A stretch of 64,000 nt of DNA from Nocardiopsis sp. FIRDI 009 (GTDB taxonomy: Bacteria > Actinomycetota > Actinomycetes > Streptosporangiales > Streptosporangiaceae), in contig NZ_QPNC01000003.1 of NCBI RefSeq assembly GCF_003386285.1, positions 16,832 to 80,831 of the forward strand, given 5' to 3'. Positions 54,801-61,973 of the stretch are shown here, piece by piece. The notes beneath the pieces were generated by a model. It was not told the origin of the DNA, made no database searches, and was given only the letters and a program-made list of their open reading frames with translations. A program made the position numbers and the translations under genes. The number at the start of each line of letters is the position of its first letter. Positions within the stretch are counted from its first letter, which is position 1.

Positions 54801-55438
54801 ACCTGTGCGTGTACGGGATGGAGAGCCCCGGCGGCTACCAGCTCATCGGCCGCACGGTGCCGATCTGGTCGGGGCTGCGCCAGTACGACCCGTTCGAGCC
54901 CGGCACCCCCTGGCTGCTGCGGTTCTTCGACCGGATCAGCTGGTACCCGGTCGGCCATGAGGAGCTGCTGGACATCCGCGCCGACCTCCTCGCCGGACGG
55001 CACGAGCTGGAGATCGCCGACGGTGAGTTCGTCCTCGCCGACCACGAGCGCTTCCTCGCCGACAACGCCGACTCCATCGCCGCCTTCCGCGACCGCCAGG
55101 CCGCCGCCTTCGAGGCCGAACGCCAGCGCTGGGAGGCCGCGGGCGAGTTCGAGGACCGGCCCGAACCCGAACCCGCCGCCGACCCCGGCCGCACCGACCT
55201 GCCGCCCGGCGCCGCCCTGGTCGAGTCCCCGCTGTCCGCCTCCGTCTGGAAGGTCGACGTCCGCCCCGGCGACACCGTCGAGGAGGGGCAGCCCGTCGTC
55301 CGGTTGGAGGCGATGAAACTGGAGGTCGTGGTTCGCGCGCCCCGCGCGGGTACGGTCTCCGACATCCTGGTCGAGCCCGGGCAGCACCTGGACCCCGGCC
55401 GCGCCCTGGCCGTCATCACGCAAGGAGGAGCCTCCTGA
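51818..55438 (+). CDS. urea carboxylase
   Basis: 1206 residues with the four parts of urea carboxylase in order. Biotin carboxylase (about 1-445: VLVANRGEIACRIIRSA, the ATP-grasp loop KSTSGGGGIGL, EVNTRLQVEHPVTE). KipA/AHS2 domain (from about 450: AGTLTTVQDWPGRTGYWQVG). KipI/AHS1 domain (from about 801). Biotin carrier domain (from about 1134) with biotin lysine K1167 in EAMKLEV. It makes allophanate (or N-carboxyguanidine) from urea and bicarbonate with ATP. GGAGAAGGAG precedes GTG 51818. Operon partner of the allophanate hydrolase; no guanidine helper genes are seen, so urea is more likely. Confidence 0.93.
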   Translation: MFDSVLVANRGEIACRIIRSARDLGLRTVAVYSDADAGAPHTRLADEAVRLGPAPAAESYLNIDAVLAAATATGAGAVHPGYGFLSESAAFARAVEEAGLVFVGPEARHLEEFGDKHTARKAAVAAGLPMVAGSDTLPDADEAVAAAERIGYPVILKSTSGGGGIGLRPCSDEADLRAAFDQVSRMAQSHFGGGEVFVERFVSRARHIEVQVFGDGRGRVVTLGDRDCSLQRRNQKVVEEAPAPDLPDALRAELHRTARALCAGVSYRSAGTVEFVYDVERGEASFLEVNTRLQVEHPVTEEVTGVDLVAWMLRLARGEDVLADVPPEGPARSGHAVEARVYAEDPAHDFRPSSGLLTRVEFPAGARVDGWVETGQRVTSDYDPMLAKVIVRGEDRADALDRLGRALAGVRIDGLQTNLGLLRALTDHPDVRAVDHTTATCGGVGDPEPRIEVERAGTLTTVQDWPGRTGYWQVGVPPSGAMDDLSLRLGNTALGNPEGAPGLECTIEGPALRFSAAATVCVTGAPAEVTVDGAPVPQWEPVGVPAGGLLDVGAARGPGMRTYVLVRGGLDVPDYLGSAATFTAGEYGGHSGRALRLGDVLRPDVPDASAPTPRPVPEEDRPDFEASAEAGEGGRAHWDVEVSEGPHAAPEFLTREGLADFYATAWRVHPQSARNGVRLSGPKQTWARPDGGQAGLHPSNVHDTAYSIGAVNLSGDTPVLLGPDGPSLGGFVCPVTVVTGSRWKVGQLRPGDTVRFHPVTEPAAEKLHTVPTAAPLLRATGSDGDDGVLARLPATDGAPEVTYRRSGHDNILVEYGPMVLDLGLRMRVHALMAALDEAAPPGIVDTTPGVRSLHLHTDPAALPLRTLLDLLQEIEGQLPPTSRLRVPSRTLRLPMSFDDPSIHEAISRYRAGVRDDAPWNPDNIEFIRRINGLDSVDDVRDTVFDASYLVLGLGDVYLGAPAATPLDPRHRLVTTKYSPARTWTPEAGVGIGGAYLCVYGMESPGGYQLIGRTVPIWSGLRQYDPFEPGTPWLLRFFDRISWYPVGHEELLDIRADLLAGRHELEIADGEFVLADHERFLADNADSIAAFRDRQAAAFEAERQRWEAAGEFEDRPEPEPAADPGRTDLPPGAALVESPLSASVWKVDVRPGDTVEEGQPVVRLEAMKLEVVVRAPRAGTVSDILVEPGQHLDPGRALAVITQGGAS

Positions 55439-57135
55439 TGCCCACCCCCACCGACCGCGTCCACGACGCCTACCGGAGGATCGCCGAGGCCGACCGGCCC
55501 GAGGTCTGGATCACCCTGCGGCCCGAGCAGGATCTGCTGGTGGCGGCCAAGGCGGTCGAGGACCGGCTCGCGGCGGGGGAGGACCTGCCGCTCGCGGGGA
55601 CGCTCGTCGCGGTCAAGGACAACATCGACGTGGCGGGGCTGCCCACCACGGCGGCCTGCCCGGAGTTCGCCTACACCCCCGAGACCAGCGCGACCGCTGT
55701 CCGGCGGCTGCTCGACGCGGGCGCGCTGGTGCTCGGCAAGACCAATCTCGACCAGTTCGCCACCGGCCTGGTCGGCACCCGCAGCCCGTACGGGGCGGTA
55801 CGCAACGCGTTCGACCCGGAGCGGGTCTCCGGCGGCTCCAGCTCGGGGTCGGCGGTCGCGGTGGCGCTGGAGATCGCGGACGTCGCCCTCGGGACGGACA
55901 CGGCCGGGTCCGGCCGGGTGCCCGCCGCGCTGCACGGGATCGTCGGGCTCAAGCCGACGGTCGGCCTCGTCCCCGCGACCGGGGTGGTTCCGGCGGCCCA
56001 GCCCTACGACTGCGTGACCGTGTTCGCCCGCGACCTGGCCACCGGGACGGCGGCGCTGCGGGTGATGACCGGCCCCGACGCCGGCGACCCCTACAGCCGT
56101 GGCTGGCCCGCCGACGTGCGTCTCGCGCCACGCGACCCCGCGCGTGTGGCCGTGCCGACCGCCGAGGGGCTCGCGGTCCTCAGCGACGACGAACGCGCCG
56201 CCTTCCACGCCGCCGCCGACACTCTGCGCGGGGCCGGGGTGGAGGTCGGGACCGTCGACGTCGCGCCCCTGTTGGAGGCGGCCACGTTGCTCTACGACGG
56301 CGCGCTGGTCGCCGAACGCTACGCCGCCGTGGGCGAGTTCCTGTCCGGTGAGCCGGAGTCGGCCGATCCCACGGTGTCCGGGATCATCCTGGCCTCCGCC
56401 GACCTGCCCGCGCACGCGCTCGCCGCCGACCAGCACCGGCTGGCCGCCTACCGGTCGACCGCCCGCGAGCTGCTCGCCGGGTTCGACGCGCTGCTGCTGC
56501 CCACGACCGTGGGCCACCCGACCCTGGACCAGGTCGCGGCGGACCCGGTGGGGGAGAACTCGAAGCTGGGGACGTACACGAACTTCGTCAATCTGCTGGA
56601 CATGGCGGCGGTCGCCGTCCCCGCCGGGGTCGCGGACGGGCACCCGTTCGGGGTGAGCCTGATCAGCGACGCCTTCGACGACCAGGTGGGCCTGGACCTG
56701 GCCGCGCTGCTCATCGGCGACGACCCCGGCGAGGCGTACCCGGGGCCGGGGGTGGAGCTGGCGGTGTTCGGCGCGCACCTGCGCGGGCAGCCGCTCAACC
56801 ACCAGCTCACCGACCTGGGGGCGCGGTTCGTCGAGGCGACCGAGACCAGCGCCGACTACCGGATGTACACGCTGGCCACCACTCCGCCCAAGCCCGGGTT
56901 GCAGCGGGTGAACGAGGGCGGGGCCGCGGTGCGCTGCGAGATCTGGCGGATCTCCCCGGCCGGGTTGGGGGCCTTCCTGGCCGCGCTGCCCGCCCCGATG
57001 ACGCTGGGGTCGGTGACTCTGGCCGACGGCCGGTCGGTGGTGGGGTTCGGCTGCGATCCGTCCGCCGTCGAGGGCGCGGAGGACATCAGCCGCCACGGCG
57101 GGTGGGTGGCCTACCGGGAGTCCCTGGCGGGCTGA
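55438..57135 (+). CDS. atzF: allophanate hydrolase (AtzF-like)
   Basis: 565 residues. Amidase-signature catalytic triad: K60 (VAVKDN), the cis-Ser of SGGSSSGS (about 135) and nucleophile S158 (TDTAGSG). A C-terminal domain (from about 440: NHQLTDLGARFVEATETSADYRMYTL) is the one special to allophanate hydrolases. It splits allophanate to two ammonia and carbon dioxide, completing ATP-dependent urea breakdown. Stop and start overlap with the carboxylase gene (TGATG). The last 83 bp are duplicated 717 bp further on (separate entries). Confidence 0.93.
   Translation: MPTPTDRVHDAYRRIAEADRPEVWITLRPEQDLLVAAKAVEDRLAAGEDLPLAGTLVAVKDNIDVAGLPTTAACPEFAYTPETSATAVRRLLDAGALVLGKTNLDQFATGLVGTRSPYGAVRNAFDPERVSGGSSSGSAVAVALEIADVALGTDTAGSGRVPAALHGIVGLKPTVGLVPATGVVPAAQPYDCVTVFARDLATGTAALRVMTGPDAGDPYSRGWPADVRLAPRDPARVAVPTAEGLAVLSDDERAAFHAAADTLRGAGVEVGTVDVAPLLEAATLLYDGALVAERYAAVGEFLSGEPESADPTVSGIILASADLPAHALAADQHRLAAYRSTARELLAGFDALLLPTTVGHPTLDQVAADPVGENSKLGTYTNFVNLLDMAAVAVPAGVADGHPFGVSLISDAFDDQVGLDLAALLIGDDPGEAYPGPGVELAVFGAHLRGQPLNHQLTDLGARFVEATETSADYRMYTLATTPPKPGLQRVNEGGAAVRCEIWRISPAGLGAFLAALPAPMTLGSVTLADGRSVVGFGCDPSAVEGAEDISRHGGWVAYRESLAG
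57053..57135 (+). repeat. 83-bp direct repeat, copy 1 (3' end of allophanate hydrolase)
   Basis: Starts GCGATCCGTCCG and ends at the stop CTGGCGGGCTGA. Identical to copy 2 except one base (C here at 57075, T there at 57792). Confidence 0.95.
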
Positions 57136-57145
57136 ACCGCGTGTG

Positions 57146-57179
57146 GAGTCCTCGTTCGTCGCCCGACGAGCGGGGACTC
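57146..57179. terminator. terminator between hydrolase and toxin genes
   Basis: GAGTCC-initial arm pairs with GGACTC at the far end over 15 bp, all matched if two G-U pairs are allowed. It overlaps the toxin stop and may serve both strands. Confidence 0.7.
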
Positions 57180-57438
57180 ATTTCCCGTAGTGATACCTGC
57201 ACGCGGCGATGCGGATCTCGTCCTCGACCAGTTTGTACACGAGCCTGTGTTCGTCAGTGATACGGCGTGACCAGTAGCCCTGGAAGCCGTGACGGAGTGG
57301 TTCCGGTTTCCCCATGCCCTCGTTGCCGTTGCGGGCGATGTCCTTGATCAGAGTGTTGATGCGCTTGAGGATCTTCCGGTCCTGGTTCTGCCACCAGACG
57401 TAGTCCTCCCAGGCGCTCTCCGCCCAGACCAGCCTCAC
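57178..57438 (-). CDS. Txe/YoeB-family toxin
   Basis: 86 residues. RLVWAESAWEDYVWWQNQD at the N-terminus, KRINTLIKDIARNG, the catalytic-side motif GYWSRRITDEHRLVYKL and the C-terminal YHYGK are all typical of YoeB. This mRNA interferase cleaves messages at the ribosome. GTG 57438 overlaps the antitoxin stop by 4 bp (GTGA). Its terminal Tyr/Lys and the His, Arg and Glu in the motif are intact, so it should be active. Confidence 0.92.
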   Translation of the reverse strand: MRLVWAESAWEDYVWWQNQDRKILKRINTLIKDIARNGNEGMGKPEPLRHGFQGYWSRRITDEHRLVYKLVEDEIRIAACRYHYGK

Positions 57439-57686
57439 TCGCCCAACTCCCTCTCGATCCCGTGGCCGGACTCCAGTTCCTCGATCGCGGTCACGAGGCG
57501 TCGGGCGTTCTCCGGGCTGCGGAGAAGGTAGGCGGTTTCCTTGAGCGTCTCGTACTCGGAGAGCGCCATCATGACCACGGGCTCTCGCCCGGCTCTGGTG
57601 ATGACGACCTCCTCGCGGTCGTCGACCACGGAGTCGAGCGTGGCGGCGTAGTTGGCGCGGGACTCGGAGTAGGTCATGGTCTTCAT
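57435..57686 (-). CDS. YefM/Phd-family antitoxin
   Basis: 83 residues. MTYSESRANYAATLDSVVDD, then EVVITRAGREPVVMMALSEYETLKETAYLL are the Phd/YefM DNA-binding half, and the C-terminal acidic helix (IEELESGHGIERELGE) is the toxin-binding part. It heads the module, as is normal for this class, and AAGGG precedes ATG 57686. Autoregulation is likely through the palindromes at 57725-57742. Confidence 0.93.
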   Translation of the reverse strand: MKTMTYSESRANYAATLDSVVDDREEVVITRAGREPVVMMALSEYETLKETAYLLRSPENARRLVTAIEELESGHGIERELGE

Positions 57687-57722
57687 GTCTCAGCCCTTCG
57701 CAGCGCACTCGAACTCAGGGTC

Positions 57723-57742
57723 ATTGTACAAGAAGTTGTACG
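57723..57742 (-). promoter_or_regulatory. antitoxin promoter and YefM operator
   Basis: On the minus strand a TACAAT -10 box (57723-57728) overlaps an inverted repeat GTACAA-GAAG-TTGTAC (57726-57741). It contains the YefM core TGTACA at 57725-57730 and an imperfect TGTACG at 57737-57742, centres 12 bp apart, the arrangement known for E. coli yefM. Confidence 0.7.
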
Positions 57743-57769
57743 TATGGGCCTGGGGTGCTGGGTTGCCCC

Positions 57770-57852
57770 GCGATCCGTCCGCCGTCGAGGGTGCGGAGGA
57801 CATCAGCCGCCACGGCGGGTGGGTGGCCTACCGGGAGTCCCTGGCGGGCTGA
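57770..57852 (+). repeat. 83-bp direct repeat, copy 2 (remnant of hydrolase 3' end)
   Basis: Second copy of the hydrolase gene's last 27 codons and stop, with no gene attached to it. Confidence 0.95.
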
Positions 57853-57864
57853 GCCGGACCGTGC

Positions 57865-57898
57865 GCCCCCGTTCGTCGCGCGACGAACGGGGGCTTTT
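57865..57898 (+). terminator. Rho-independent terminator after repeat copy 2
   Basis: 13-bp perfect stem CCCCCGTTCGTCG/CGACGAACGGGGG followed by TTTT. Its stem resembles that of the terminator after copy 1. Confidence 0.9.
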
Positions 57899-58190
57899 CA
57901 TTGCGTGTCGGGGGTATCGTGGCAAAGCTATTAATTTCGGACGAACAGGATCGTTCTGACTGTCTTCCGGTATGGCCACCGCCCTTATCTCATCGCCCCT
58001 GAACAGGCATGACGCCCTGTCGAGGGAACTTTCTCCGAAGAACTTCGCGGAAAAGTCGCCCTCCACTCCCCCCGCCCCCTATTCTTCTACCGAACACACA
58101 ACTCCACACACGGAAGACCCCGCGACGATTGAACACCGCCCGGGGTCGTGGCCAGCAAACTCACACCTTTAAGCGAAAAGGATTGCCAGC
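57899..58190. other. 292-bp AT-richer gap
   Basis: No gene seen. It precedes the frameshifted small gene and shows no clear promoter. Confidence 0.4.
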
Positions 58191-58740
58191 ATGCGCGATT
58201 ATAGCGCGGCCTTCTTCGCTCTGCTCGCGGCGTACCTGAAGGCGCTGTTCACCCCCGCGCGCGGCCGTCACGCGGCCCCCGCCGCCCGCCGTTGCCGTTC
58301 CACCCGTGTCCGCTCCGCGCCCCGCGCCCGCCCCCGAGCGCTGTCCCACGCCCTTCCCCGCGGCCGAACCCGCCCGCGTCCAGGCCGAGGCCACCGCCCG
58401 CCTGTACGGCTGGATTCCGAGGCAGGCCGCGCCCGTTCCCCCGGGTGACCTGCTCGCCGCCCCCGTGCAGCCGACGCCCGGCGAGTTCGACGAACTCGCC
58501 GCCCTGGTCCGCGTCTGGAGGAACACGCCTCCACGCACGGGGCCGTCGGTCACCGCGTGGCGGGTGGGGCCGCCAGTCCGGCCAGGTAGTCGTCGAGCAG
58601 CGCGACCTGGCGGTCGGGCGGGAACGCGGCGGGGTCGAACAGGGACTGGACCACCAGGCCGAGCACGAAGGACTGGGCCCCGGCCGCGATACGATCCGGG
58701 TCCCCCGCGGGCAGTTCGCCGAGCCGCTGGGCCGCAGTGA
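58191..58740 (+). pseudogene. putative frameshifted small protein gene
   Basis: ATG 58191 has AAAGGA 8 bases upstream and encodes a hydrophobic start (MRDYSAAFFALLAAYLKALF). After about residue 30 this frame becomes Arg-rich noise, while the frame one base on continues with good codon use as a Pro/Ala-rich then structured segment (ARVQAEATARLYGWIPRQA, GEFDELAALVRVWRN). A one-base change in the C-runs near 58262-58290 would join them. The joined frame then runs into the convergent TetR gene to 58740, which is unusual. Nothing similar is known to me; the gene could instead be two unrelated short frames. Confidence 0.4.
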
Positions 58741-59149
58741 CCAGCTCACACAGCCTGTCGCGGCTTCGCGCGTACCTCCTGGCGTGGTCGCGGCTCAGCC
58801 CGGGGTCGGCGAGCGCGGCGTCCCAGGAGGACACCCAGACCCGGTTGCTGTCGGTGGCCTCGGCGGTCAGCGGCAGGATGTCGAGCAGAGCGGCCCTGAC
58901 GGCGGTCAGGCCCTGCTCGGCCACGGGCCGGGGTCGCGCCTCGGTTCGCCGTTCGAGCAGGTCGAGGGCGTACGTCACCAGGTCGCGCTTGGTGGGGAAG
59001 TAGTGGGTGAGCAGGCCGGTGGTCGCGTCGAGCTCGGTGGCGACGGCGCGCAGGGTCAGCCCGCCGAAGCCGTGCGCGGCCAACACCCGCCAGACCGCCT
59101 CGGAGACGTCGCGACGACGGGCCTCGTGGTCCCCCCTGGTGCGTGGCAT
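58550..59149 (-). CDS. TetR-family transcriptional regulator
   Basis: 199 residues. Helix-turn-helix: AVWRVLAAHGFGGLTLRAVA, then DATTGLLTHYFPTKRDL, in which the TGLLTHYF helix is the recognition element of the BetI/AcrR subgroup. ATG 59149 is used; another start 15 bases upstream (59164) lacks a ribosome site and may be leaderless. Divergent from the GNAT gene with a palindrome between them, so it likely controls that gene. Confidence 0.9.
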   Translation of the reverse strand: MPRTRGDHEARRRDVSEAVWRVLAAHGFGGLTLRAVATELDATTGLLTHYFPTKRDLVTYALDLLERRTEARPRPVAEQGLTAVRAALLDILPLTAEATDSNRVWVSSWDAALADPGLSRDHARRYARSRDRLCELVTAAQRLGELPAGDPDRIAAGAQSFVLGLVVQSLFDPAAFPPDRQVALLDDYLAGLAAPPATR

Positions 59150-59160
59150 GCTGCTACGGT

Positions 59161-59184
59161 ACATAAACCTAACGCCCGTTATGT
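59161..59184. promoter_or_regulatory. TetR operator candidate
   Basis: TAACG-CC-CGTTA (59170-59181) nested within ACATAA/TTATGT (59161-59166 and 59179-59184), between the divergent TetR and GNAT starts. Confidence 0.6.
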
Positions 59185-59199
59185 GAATGTGGGGTCGTC

Positions 59200-59748
59200 A
59201 TGTTCTCCCTCCCCCTCCGGGACGACGCCCAGCTCCGTCCCCTGGAGCTGTGGCACGCCGAGGAGTTCGCCGCCCATATGGACCGGGCCCGCGAGCACAT
59301 CCGCCCGTGGGTCGGACCGACGTTCGTCACCGACGACCTCGACGGGGCGCGGGCCACGCTGCGCCGGTACGCCGAGCGCCAGGCCGCGGACGGTGCCCGC
59401 CTCTTCGGCATCTGGCTCGACGGCGTGCTGGTCGGCGGGGTGCTGTTCGCGGAGTTCGACGCGGCCTCGGGCTCATGCGAGGTCGGTTGCTGGCTGGAAC
59501 CGGCAGCCGAGGGCCGCGGCCTGGTCACGGAGGCGTGCCGCGCCCTGCTGGACTGGGCGTTCGTCACCCGGGGGATGCACCGCGCCGAGTGGGAGTGCCG
59601 GGCCGACAACGAACGGAGTTCCGCTGTGGCCGAACGGCTCGGCATGAGGTTGGAGGGCGTGCGGCGCGAGTGCTGGCCCTACGGCGGCGTCCGCCACGAC
59701 AAGCAGCTCTGGGCGATCCTCGCCCGCGAGTGGCGGGCCCGACGCTGA
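59200..59748 (+). CDS. GNAT N-acetyltransferase, RimJ/RimL type
   Basis: 182 residues. Ligand-side strand ARLFGIWLDGVLVGGVLF, acetyl-CoA loop EVGCWLEPAAEGRGLVTEA (the AxGxG-like pyrophosphate loop), then MHRAEWECRADNERSSAVAERLGM, characteristic of RimL. It probably acetylates a protein N-terminus or a small amine. No strong ribosome site is seen; start ATG 59200. Under likely control of the divergent TetR gene. Confidence 0.9.
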   Translation: MFSLPLRDDAQLRPLELWHAEEFAAHMDRAREHIRPWVGPTFVTDDLDGARATLRRYAERQAADGARLFGIWLDGVLVGGVLFAEFDAASGSCEVGCWLEPAAEGRGLVTEACRALLDWAFVTRGMHRAEWECRADNERSSAVAERLGMRLEGVRRECWPYGGVRHDKQLWAILAREWRARR

Positions 59749-59852
59749 TGGGGCCGTCCACGTGACGGGTCGGTCGGGGGGACGCCGCCTCGCCCGCTGG
59801 TCCCTCCCCTCCGTCGGCGGCGCTGTCTCCGCCGTCTGCGACGATTCCGCGC

Positions 59853-59951
59853 ATGCACCAGGACGACGGAACCCCGGACGAACACGACCTCCTCGCACTC
59901 CTGTCGGCGGTGGAGCAGGGCGACGCCGAGGCGGCCGACGCTGCGGGCTGA
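59853..59951 (+). CDS. possible 32-residue peptide, ankyrin-start-like
   Basis: MHQDDGTPDEHDLLALLSAV then EQGDAEAADAAG looks like the first helix pair of an ankyrin-repeat protein, but stops at once. It may be a truncated remnant or not translated; no ribosome site is clear. Confidence 0.25.
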   Translation: MHQDDGTPDEHDLLALLSAVEQGDAEAADAAG

Positions 59952-59963
59952 GGCCGAACGAGC

Positions 59964-60005
59964 GACGCCCCCCGCGCCGAAGCGGTGTCCGGTGCGGGGG
60001 GCGTC
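59964..60005. terminator. bidirectional terminator
   Basis: 12-bp perfect stem GACGCCCCCCGC/GCGGGGGGCGTC between the GNAT/small frame side and nhaA. Confidence 0.8.
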
Positions 60006-60044
60006 GTGCCGTCCGAGGCGAAGCGGGGGCCGGAGGGGTCCGGC

Positions 60045-61322
60045 CTAGGAGCTCTTGCCCGCGCCCTCCGGCGGGGAGATCGCGGCCTGCCTGCGGTAGT
60101 GCCGGTTCCGGCCGCCGAGGATGACGATGGCCAGCACGGTCGCGATCAGCGACGCGATGAGCACACCCGACTTGGCGTGGGTGAGGTGTTCGGGCGAGGT
60201 GGAGAAGGACAGCTCCGTGATCAGCAGGGAGACGGTGAAGCCGATCCCGGCCAGCTGCGACATGCCGACGAGGTCGATCCACCTCAGGCTGGGGTTCAGC
60301 TCGGCGGCGGTCAGCTTGGTCATCACCCACGAACCGCCGACGATGCCGACCACCTTGCCGACCACCAGGCCGAGGATGATGCCGAGCCCGGCGCGGTCGG
60401 TGAACACGGCGCCCATGCTGTCGAAGACCACACCGGCGGAGAAGAACGCGAAGATCGGCAGCGCCAGACCGGCGGACCAGGGGCGCAGCATCTGCTCGAC
60501 GCCGTGGCTCGGGTCGTGGTGCTCACCGGGCTGCTTGGAGGTGCGCATGAGCAGACCCATCGCCACGCCGGCGATGGTGGCGTGCACGCCGCTCTCGTGG
60601 ACGAGGACCCAGATGACCACGGCCAGCGGGACGTACACGATCCAGTTGGGGATGACCGAGGCGTTGAGCTTGGCGGCCAGGCCCTTGCCGCGCTGGAGGT
60701 AGCCGAAGACGGCGAGGCCGACCGCGGCCAGGCCCAGGGACACGAAGTCGATGCCGGAGGTGTAGAAGACGGCGATGACGATGACCGCGCCCAGGTCGTC
60801 CACGATCGCCAGAGTCAGCAGGAAGGTGCGCAGGGCGGGCGGGAGCCAGCGGCCGATGACGGCGAGGATCGCCACGGCGAAGGCGATGTCGGTGGCCATC
60901 GGGATGCCCCAGCCCGACATGGTCTCCGGGGTGGGGAAGTTGATCGCGGCGTAGATCCCGGCGGGGATGACCATGCCGCAGATGGCGGCGACGATCGGCA
61001 GCGCGGCGCGCCGCGGGTTGCGTAGCTCGCCGTTGACGAACTCCTGCTTGAGCTCGTTGCCGACGACGAAGAAGAAGATGGCGAGGAGCCCGTCGGCCGC
61101 CCAGGTCTCCAGGGTCAGGTTCAGGTGGAGCGACTCGGGACCGAACCGGATCTCGCGGAGGTGCTCGTAGGTCTCGCCGAAGGGTGAGTTGATCCACAGG
61201 AGGGCCAGGAGGGCCGCGCCGATGAGGATGAAACCGCCGACGCTGTCGCTGCGCAGGGTGTCCGCGAAGCGACTGAGCAGGGGGCTCGAGGGAGTGGGGT
61301 GCTCGATCGGGTCGATGCTCAT
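60045..61322 (-). CDS. nhaA: NhaA-type sodium/proton antiporter
   Basis: 425 residues with about 12 membrane helices. The NhaA pair of aspartates (E. coli D163-D164) is in LAIVDDLGAVIVIAVFY, and the TDIAFAVAILAVIG helix and FFFVVGNELKQEF region are conserved. It extrudes sodium or lithium for protons at high pH. GGAGAG lies 8 bases before ATG 61322. A C-terminal tail (RRQAAISPPEGAGKSS) is short and polar. Single gene. Confidence 0.94.
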   Translation of the reverse strand: MSIDPIEHPTPSSPLLSRFADTLRSDSVGGFILIGAALLALLWINSPFGETYEHLREIRFGPESLHLNLTLETWAADGLLAIFFFVVGNELKQEFVNGELRNPRRAALPIVAAICGMVIPAGIYAAINFPTPETMSGWGIPMATDIAFAVAILAVIGRWLPPALRTFLLTLAIVDDLGAVIVIAVFYTSGIDFVSLGLAAVGLAVFGYLQRGKGLAAKLNASVIPNWIVYVPLAVVIWVLVHESGVHATIAGVAMGLLMRTSKQPGEHHDPSHGVEQMLRPWSAGLALPIFAFFSAGVVFDSMGAVFTDRAGLGIILGLVVGKVVGIVGGSWVMTKLTAAELNPSLRWIDLVGMSQLAGIGFTVSLLITELSFSTSPEHLTHAKSGVLIASLIATVLAIVILGGRNRHYRRQAAISPPEGAGKSS

Positions 61323-61973
61323 GTGTGCGACTCTCCAGGGCGTGACTCGACAGGGACTCGCCGACCAGTCTTCCCGGCACACCTGAGGCGCTCGGCGCCC
61401 CGCCCATGTTCACGGACCCGTGGGGAGATGTCCAGCCCAGAGGGCATGTGTCCGCCTCGGATCCGATCCTGTCGGTGGGCACACGGGCAGCCGTGCCGAC
61501 ATCGGGGAGCGGACGGCGGCGGTGGAGATCACCGCCCGTGACCGTGACCAACGGGTTGGTTGGTTGTCGGCCCGGTCGTGCCCCTGTCCCTCGTCCCGGT
61601 GTCTACACGGCGAACATCAGGTCCTGTGAGAACAGGCACCACGCATCATATGTCAAGGAAATGGGCGTATCGTCCGAAGTCTCCTCGGTGATGTCCACCA
61701 CTGGCGTGCGCTCCCCGCGGGCGTGCTGGGCCGGATCGGCCTGCGACTGGGGGACTCCTACCCGAAAAGCACCGCTTTGATGTTCGTGTTCCGGGAACGG
61801 GAAATGTGACGCACGTCCCATTGGGGCGCCGTGTGTCGGGACCGTCTGCGGGGGCGGGCGGTTTTCGATGGTCACCTGGCGTTCACGATTACCATGAGTC
61901 GCCGGTGTCGTGCTGTGATCCGCCTTCGGAGCCGACGCGTTCGGGCTGGTGGGCCGAACGGGAGGGGTATGGC
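61323..61973. other. 651-bp divergent intergenic region
   Basis: No credible gene. 61620-61690 is AT-richer and probably holds the nhaA or hydrolase promoters; no clear boxes are recognised. GTCGG/CCGAC arms around 61469-61500 are a weak hairpin. Confidence 0.4.

Noticed and set aside
51641..55423. Long minus-strand open frame of about 1260 codons opposite urea carboxylase
   Set aside because: Shadow frame caused by strong G/C third-position bias; the plus-strand product has all urea carboxylase domains.
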